Both the position numbers and the translations under genes were made by a program. A stretch of DNA of 16,414 nucleotides, from positions 1 through 16,414 of the forward strand of contig NZOF01000161.1 of the NCBI GenBank assembly GCA_002695185.1, in the 5' to 3' direction. Each line of letters begins with the position of its first letter. Position 1 is the stretch's first letter. Below, piece by piece: positions 12,342 through 16,414 of the stretch. Below the pieces are notes generated by a model that made no database searches, was not told the DNA's origin, and saw nothing but the letters and a program-made list of their open reading frames with translations. Origin of the DNA: Erythrobacter sp. (GTDB lineage Bacteria; Pseudomonadota; Alphaproteobacteria; Sphingomonadales; Sphingomonadaceae).

Positions 12342-12985
12342 TATGCCGCCTCCCGCCGCCGCTTCATGAGCTGATCGACAATTTCCTGCGCGACCTCGAC
12401 CGCTTTCTCCTGCACTTTCGGGAAAGGTACTTCCGAAGCGGCCCGCCCTTCGGCATGACCTTGCCGAATAGATGCCAATTCGGGGAACACCGGATCGAGC
12501 ACTGTCACGCGGGCCTTTCTGAGATACGCACGCGCGGCCTTGTCTTCCGCGTCTGAACCCTTCGCGCGACAGAACACAAACAGGACGCGCGTAGGATCGA
12601 CCCCCGCCTCTTCCAGCTCATATGCTGCTTCGACTTGTGGTTCCATGTCATCCAAGCTGTAGCCGGTCGGAAGGAGCACCAGATCGCTGGCCTGCGCCAT
12701 TACAAGCCCGCCCTGCTCGGCATGGGCCGGGCCATCGAGGATCATCAGATCATAGCGATTGGCTTCCTTGAGGGCACGATCAACCGTGCGGAACTTTTCG
12801 ACCGCTACGTCCGGCTGGAACCCCGCCTGATCGCGCCGGGCCTTCCATTTGGTCGAAGTACCTTGCGCGGGATCGAGATCGGCGATCTTAGCCGCCCATC
12901 CGGCCTTTGCGATCTCGACCGCTAGCAGTCGGGCGAGCGCGCTCTTGCCGACACCCCCCTTCTGCGAAATCAATGAGATAATCAT
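12341..12985 (-). CDS. parA: ParA-family partition ATPase
   Basis: This encodes 214 aa, the size of compact type Ib ParA proteins that lack an N-terminal DNA-binding domain. It opens MIISLISQKGGVGKSALARL with the deviant Walker A KGGVGKS (residues 9-15, signature lysine K9 and K14). IADLDPAQGTSTKW (35-48) and YDLMILDGPAHA (79-90) are the other nucleotide-binding motifs. Bound to the nucleoid with ATP, such proteins position plasmid copies before division. GAGG lies a few bases before the ATG. The gene follows repA on the same strand with about 105 bases between, filled by regularly spaced repeats, and is translationally coupled to the small RHH gene. Confidence 0.92.
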   Translation of the reverse strand: MIISLISQKGGVGKSALARLLAVEIAKAGWAAKIADLDPAQGTSTKWKARRDQAGFQPDVAVEKFRTVDRALKEANRYDLMILDGPAHAEQGGLVMAQASDLVLLPTGYSLDDMEPQVEAAYELEEAGVDPTRVLFVFCRAKGSDAEDKAARAYLRKARVTVLDPVFPELASIRQGHAEGRAASEVPFPKVQEKAVEVAQEIVDQLMKRRREAA

Positions 12986-13007
12986 GCTCTAACCTCAAGA
13001 TTTGTTT

Positions 13008-13094
13008 TTCCTAGAATCACATAAAGCTACACTTCTAGCAATGACAAATCATAAATTCCTAGCACGGTAGGAGTATAGGGTTGTTATATCCTAG
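13008..13094. repeat. CTAG-containing repeats with 24-bp period, candidate parS/operator
   Basis: CTAG occurs at 13011, 13035 and 13059, exactly 24 bases apart, in the contexts TTCCTAGAA, TTCTAGCAA and TTCCTAGCA, with a fourth at 13091 (ATCCTAGGG) inside the repA stop. The first two units also share CA(A)AT/CATAAA-like flanks. CTAG is usually rare in bacterial DNA. The repeats fill the space before parA, where small partition systems keep centromere and operator sites. Confidence 0.55.
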
Positions 13095-14143
13095 GGACGC
13101 CCGCGTTTTTCATACCAGGTCTGGCAGAACTTCACATAATGGCGCGCGGGAGCCTTGGGTTCGATCTCGTTGTCCCCCAACCAACCACGCCACTCGTGTT
13201 CAAGGCCGTACACATCCCATCCCGGCGCGGCGAGGCGCGCATCGTGGTACGCTTCTGGATCGAGACGGCCATTCCAAGGCTCTGAAGACTTTACCAGAAC
13301 CATCGTGTTCCGGTTTCGGAACAACACAATCTCGCCATCCATTGTGATGCTGTAGTCGGGAATGTGTGCGTGGGCGCTATCTTCAGCGATGATGTTTCCC
13401 AACAACCGGCGAAACTCCTTATCGGTCGAGTAGGAGCCGCACTTCGCCTTGAGCTTCTGAAACCCGATCTTCCATTCCGACTGCGGGCCGCAGTGCTTGC
13501 GGGCAATCTCGTACAAGCGGCGCTCCAGGGGCTTGCGCAGACGAAAATAGTTGCGATGAAGCGTCAGGACTTCACGGGCGTTGATCGCGTTGAAGACCCA
13601 TTCTGACAGCGTGACCTCAATGTCTTGCATCCGCCCGTCGCGCGTCTCGCGAACGATACGGAAACGATCAATCAAGCCGAACCCGTCGAGAACTTCGACC
13701 TTGCCAGTTGTGACATTCGTCGTGATCCGTGTGCCTGAAAGCCGCTCCAAGGCCGCACGTAGCTGCTCATAGCCTCGCCCGTCCGTGCCGCGATTGGTCG
13801 CGGTCAGCAGATCATATGCCTTAAAGCGCAGGGTAGGACGGATATCCGACTCGCGCCCGTCATTGATCGCCGCCATCACCTGTGAAATGCAGAAAATCAG
13901 GATGTCCCGATCATGCACCGTGGCCAAGCCCTTAACAGAGGGCGTGACCTCCACGAAGTTCTTACCGTTCTCATAGCGCCTCACGTTGCGGTCGGGCTTA
14001 GTAGAGATCGAGAAGACAGGGTGCTCCATTGACGCCATGTCGCCCTTCGGCGCAGCGTCGAAGATGTCGCACACGAAAAAGTCGCCCTGCTGCATCCGAT
14101 CAGGGAGAAGAGGAGACCGCTCTTTCGTGTTTTCACCCACCAT
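13091..14143 (-). CDS. repA: Plasmid replication initiator RepA
   Basis: This encodes 350 aa. It fits the RepA initiator family common on alphaproteobacterial plasmids (Pfam RPA): after a short polar N-terminus come HPVFSISTKPDRNVRRYENG, FVEVTPSVKGLATVHDRDIL, LRFKAYDLLTATNRGTDGRG, YEQLRAALERLSGTRITTNV and LPLERRLYEI-like text (RKPLERRLYEIARKHCG), the winged-helix blocks of the family. It binds iterons and opens the origin with host DnaA. The ATG at 14143 opens ATG GTG GGT GAA AAC ACG, which is itself an iteron copy, so RepA probably represses its own synthesis. Five more iterons and a DnaA box lie just upstream. The stop overlaps the last CTAG repeat before the par genes. The order repA-parA-RHH suggests a single maintenance module. 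Confidence 0.9.
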   Translation of the reverse strand: MVGENTKERSPLLPDRMQQGDFFVCDIFDAAPKGDMASMEHPVFSISTKPDRNVRRYENGKNFVEVTPSVKGLATVHDRDILIFCISQVMAAINDGRESDIRPTLRFKAYDLLTATNRGTDGRGYEQLRAALERLSGTRITTNVTTGKVEVLDGFGLIDRFRIVRETRDGRMQDIEVTLSEWVFNAINAREVLTLHRNYFRLRKPLERRLYEIARKHCGPQSEWKIGFQKLKAKCGSYSTDKEFRRLLGNIIAEDSAHAHIPDYSITMDGEIVLFRNRNTMVLVKSSEPWNGRLDPEAYHDARLAAPGWDVYGLEHEWRGWLGDNEIEPKAPARHYVKFCQTWYEKRGRP

Positions 14144-14272
14144 AGTTTATAATTCGTGTTTTCACACACCGAGTCAACCAGTTTCGTGCTTTTACCCACT
14201 ACCCTCTGTTTTCGTGCTTTTACCCACCAAAAATCGTGTTACTACCCACCAAAAATCGTGTTATCACCCACC
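14124..14272 (-). repeat. Six iterons of about 18 bp upstream of and overlapping repA
   Basis: The copies start at 14124, 14153, 14183, 14211, 14233 and 14255 (plus strand), for example TTCGTGTTTTCACCCACC and TTCGTGCTTTTACCCACC. The minus-strand consensus is about GGTGGGTAAAAGCACGAA. Spacing is about 29 bases for the first three steps, then exactly 22 for the last two, i.e. two helical turns. The first copy covers the repA start codon. Confidence 0.9.
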
Positions 14273-14400
14273 GCTGGACCAGAAATATTTTTATAAAACA
14301 GCATCTTAGGCAATAACATCCGCCGCGTAACACTGAATCTAACACATACATAACACCTAGACAGCTTGTGGATAACTTTCGCCCACCGCTGCACCGCGCA
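14273..14400. other. oriV: Probable replication origin core: AT-rich stretch and DnaA box
   Basis: Next to the iterons is an AT-rich stretch (14280-14300, ATATTTTTATAAAACAG). At 14367-14375, TGTGGATAA is a perfect DnaA box on the minus strand (TTATCCACA). A partial iteron-like CGCCCACCGC follows at 14380. Together with the iterons this forms a standard iteron-type oriV. Confidence 0.75.
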
Positions 14401-14459
14401 ACTCCGAAATCGTCTTTCTCAGCAGGAGGAAGCTTGTGACTTCCGGACCTGTCTCACAC

Positions 14460-14496
14460 AAAAAAACGCCCCTCACCTTTGCAGGGGAAGGGCGTT
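14460..14496 (-). terminator. Intrinsic terminator of the traD-traG operon
   Basis: Read on the minus strand, AACGCCC (14496-14490) pairs with GGGCGTT (14471-14465), followed by a T-run (14464-14460). It lies about 190 bases after the stop of the last gene of the minus-strand transfer operon and separates that operon from oriV. Confidence 0.75.
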
Positions 14497-14592
14497 CGGA
14501 GACATCTCCGTTCACGGTCATCGGCGTCCCCACCTGTACCGCGGAATCATGCTACCACGTCATCTTCGTTCCATAAATATCCCGGCGGTGAA

Positions 14593-14642
14593 TGCCCCTT
14601 CGGGGCAGAGGAGGCAGAGCCTCCTGGCCGCCTGCGGCGGCC
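14593..14642. repeat. Three back-to-back perfect hairpins with 3-base loops
   Basis: The hairpins are TGCCCC/GGGGCA with loop TTC (14593-14607), AGGAGGC/GCCTCCT with loop AGA (14609-14625), and GGCCGCC/GGCGGCC with loop TGC (14626-14642). They occupy the 3' untranslated part of the transfer operon, between the last stop and the terminator. Apart from them and the terminator, nothing else was seen between 14400 and 14687. Confidence 0.75.
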
Positions 14643-14687
14643 GAAGTTGCCGAGAACAAGGGAAGCGGAAAGTTCAGTGTTTGGACG

Positions 14688-15260
14688 TCACCGGCCGTAG
14701 AACACGCAGACGTTCGTGCCGATGGCTGTCGTGGTCCAGGAGGCTCCGAGGACAGCGCAGGCGGAAGCGTTGCCGGCCAAGAACCGGGGCAGCGCGACCG
14801 TCAGCACGAGGGCCAGGGCGACAGCGCCGGCCCAGATGTAGGGCACTTTCTGACGCCACGCCGCGGCATCGCGCAGCTCCCGCCGCAACCGCTCGAGATC
14901 CGCGCGTTCCGCCCGTTCCAGCTGCTGTAGCCGATGGGCGGTGTCGTTGTGTTGGCGATGGAGCCCGTCGATGGCGTTCCGGAGCTTCCGGAACATCGGA
15001 TCGAGGTTTTCGTCCATCGCGTCGACCATTTTTCCGGCATAGGTCTTCGCGTCGGTCTGGACCGCGGCCAATTGCGCCGCCTCGCGGGTCTCCGCCAGCG
15101 CCTCCATCGCCCCCACAACGAGCTTGCCCTGGGCCTCGAGCATTTCGCCGTGCCGGTCGATCCGTGCCGACATGCTGGCCACGACCTGGCCCAGGAGATC
15201 GAGGGTTTCGCGCAGGGCGGCGTCGGAAAGGGCAGGGGAGACGGGATATCGATCGGGCAT
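14688..15260 (-). CDS. Coiled-coil protein with a C-terminal membrane segment, transfer operon
   Basis: This encodes 190 aa. The start is ATG at 15260-15258, with AGGAGG placed right after the traG stop; the frame continues upstream into traG only as an unrelated overlap. Residues 10-95 are helical and amphipathic, about 95-135 form a charged coiled coil (LQQLERAERADLERLRREL), and 141-157 is a membrane segment (YIWAGAVALALVLTVAL). The last 30 residues contain two Cys and would lie in the periplasm if the N-terminus is cytoplasmic. The gene is the third of the operon, 17 bases after traG. I infer a membrane accessory of the mobilization apparatus, perhaps binding the coupling protein or relaxase. 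Homologues beside traG in similar plasmids are expected, but no named family was recognised. Confidence 0.75.
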   Translation of the reverse strand: MPDRYPVSPALSDAALRETLDLLGQVVASMSARIDRHGEMLEAQGKLVVGAMEALAETREAAQLAAVQTDAKTYAGKMVDAMDENLDPMFRKLRNAIDGLHRQHNDTAHRLQQLERAERADLERLRRELRDAAAWRQKVPYIWAGAVALALVLTVALPRFLAGNASACAVLGASWTTTAIGTNVCVFYGR

Positions 15261-15277
15261 CGGTGCGGGGCCTCCTG

Positions 15278-16414
15278 TCAGGCGGGTTGCGGCGTGAAGA
15301 GATCCCTGAACTCGGGATCGGCGTAGTAGCGCAGCTTTTCGGCCAACATCACGGGCTGGCCCTGCACGCGCAGCAGCTGGAGATGGGCCGGCATCTGCAT
15401 GATCTCGTCGGGCGTCAGCAGGTCGCGGGCGAGGGGCGCCGTGGTCAGCGAGGCCGGTTCGCCCGGCTGGTGGCTTTCCGAGTGCCCATAGGCGGTTTCC
15501 TTGCCGATGCTCTCGCTCAGCCATTTCGCGGTGTCGCGATCGTTGACCCCGAAGACCTGCTGCACGGCGGCATTGGCGAGGAAGGTGCCGGCGCGGGCGC
15601 CGTAGAGATCCCGGAGCTGGCTCAGGTCCTGAAGAATGGGCCAGAGCTGGATGCCATAGCCGGCCATCAGCCCCATGCCGCGCTCCACCGCCTCCAGCCG
15701 GCCAAGCGCGGCGAACTCATCCAGCAGGAAGAGGGCAGGGGCCGGGACCGCCCGCGCGGCGTCCCTGCGCCGTTCCGGCGGCTCTCCGGCCTCCCGAGCT
15801 GCCTCGGGGACCTCCAGCGCCTCTGTGGCGCTCCCGGGGCCGTTCAGGGCGCCTGTGGGCGCGTCAGCGGCGCTGTGGGCCTCTCCGGGGCGTTCCGCGG
15901 CCCGTGCGATGTCCTGGAGGGCCTGGGACACCATCAGCCGCAGCCAGCGGCTATAGGCATCCAGCCGGTTCGGCGGCAGGACGAGGAAGATCGAGGTCAC
16001 GCTCCGGCGCAGATCGGCAAAATCCACGTCAGAGCGGGACAGGGCCGCGACGATGCGCGGGCTGTCCAGAAAACGGGTGTGGCGCTGCGCGTTCGACATG
16101 ACCGAGGCGGCCTCGCGCCCGGCCTTGCCGGCAAAGCGGTTGGCGGCGCGGGCGATCAGCCCGCCGGCCGCGTCGCTCTCCTGCATCAGCTCCAGCAGGG
16201 CCGCCCATTTGCCGGGCGGCAGCGACAGGTAGTCCCGCACGGAGGCCAGCGTCCGGCGCTCCGGGGGCTCGTGACAGGCACAGAACAGGATCAGCCCGGC
16301 CAGGAGCGACTTGGCCTCCTCGTTCCAATGCGCGTCATGGACCTGTCCGGGCGGGTCCATGACCAGCGCCTCGGAGAGCGTCGCGGCCTCGTCGCCGAGA
16401 TCGGGATCACCGGG
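15278..16414 (-). CDS. traG: Type IV coupling protein (TraG/VirD4 family), C-terminal part, enters from the window end
   Basis: The frame is open to the window edge (378 residues seen, starting PGDPDLGDEAATLSEALVMD). The motifs are those of TraG: HWNEEAKSLLAGLILF, the Walker B box APALFLLDEFAALGRLEAVE, and YGIQLWPILQDLSQLRDLYG, then VQQVFGVNDRDTAKWLSESI and a C-terminus ending in ADPEFRDLFTPQPA. An unusual Ala/Pro/Glu-rich stretch of about 45 residues sits just before Walker B. Walker A is not in this fragment. An internal ATG at 16360 is not the real start, because conserved sequence precedes it. It probably joins the N-terminal fragment at positions 1-321 across the circular junction, with roughly 100-150 residues absent. 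It is followed closely by the coiled-coil gene. Confidence 0.88.
   Translation of the reverse strand, partial: PGDPDLGDEAATLSEALVMDPPGQVHDAHWNEEAKSLLAGLILFCACHEPPERRTLASVRDYLSLPPGKWAALLELMQESDAAGGLIARAANRFAGKAGREAASVMSNAQRHTRFLDSPRIVAALSRSDVDFADLRRSVTSIFLVLPPNRLDAYSRWLRLMVSQALQDIARAAERPGEAHSAADAPTGALNGPGSATEALEVPEAAREAGEPPERRRDAARAVPAPALFLLDEFAALGRLEAVERGMGLMAGYGIQLWPILQDLSQLRDLYGARAGTFLANAAVQQVFGVNDRDTAKWLSESIGKETAYGHSESHQPGEPASLTTAPLARDLLTPDEIMQMPAHLQLLRVQGQPVMLAEKLRYYADPEFRDLFTPQPA

Noticed and set aside
14124..14272. CRISPR array
   Set aside because: Repeats are only about 18 bp with 4-12-base gaps, vary in sequence and abut repA: they are iterons.
15261..15524. N-terminal extension of the coiled-coil protein into traG
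   Set aside because: This part is an out-of-frame reading of conserved TraG C-terminal codons; AGGAGG right after the traG stop marks the start at 15260.

Overview
The window looks like almost all of a small, mobilizable, iteron-controlled plasmid from an alphaproteobacterium, most likely a Rhodobacterales (roseobacter/Paracoccus-like) host. The host call rests on a VPLPA-type (VPIPA) C-terminal sorting signal, a RepA-type initiator with adjacent ParA, and a TraD/TraG/MobA-type mobilization block. The window starts inside the 5' part of a VirD4/TraG coupling-protein gene (minus strand) and ends inside the 3' part of a coupling-protein gene on the same strand and in the same phase. The simplest reading is one gene on a circle cut within traG, with a few hundred bases (including the Walker A segment) missing from the window.

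Layout. Mobilization (14688-16414 and 1-2452): a membrane coiled-coil protein, TraG and TraD form a minus-strand operon. A RSF1010-like oriT core with its adjacent inverted repeat (745-789) separates it from a divergent MobA-type relaxase (1301-2452). About 500 bases of nested hairpins lie between oriT and the relaxase, and the relaxase Shine-Dalgarno sits inside a hairpin. Surface cargo (2575-5831): a LuxR-type regulator, a palindrome over a promoter without a -35 box, a secreted beta-rich VPLPA-CTERM protein and a small hypothetical protein.

Accessory/defence-like region (6239-12020): a 472-aa helical protein of unknown function; a low-GC 162-aa protein with one hydrophobic segment, bracketed by two copies of a palindromic repeat; a minus-strand retron-like operon (candidate msr-msd RNA, 57-aa cationic amphipathic peptide, XRE regulator, retron-type reverse transcriptase); a serine recombinase; and a decayed AbiE type IV toxin-antitoxin locus that keeps its promoter and two striking long palindromes but has an internal deletion joining abiEi to the tail of abiEii.

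Maintenance (12084-14400): repA, parA and a ribbon-helix-helix partner run leftwards. A 24-bp-periodic set of CTAG repeats lies before parA, and an origin with six 18-bp iterons and a perfect DnaA box lies before repA. One iteron overlaps the first repA codons.

The strongest candidate for an undescribed system is the retron-like operon with the small cationic peptide, which is too short for ordinary gene calling. Base composition shifts sharply, from very GC-rich in the transfer and retron parts to visibly AT-rich in the 162-aa gene, the AbiE operator and oriV, consistent with a mosaic built by several acquisitions. No rRNA, tRNA, CRISPR array or complete insertion sequence was seen.
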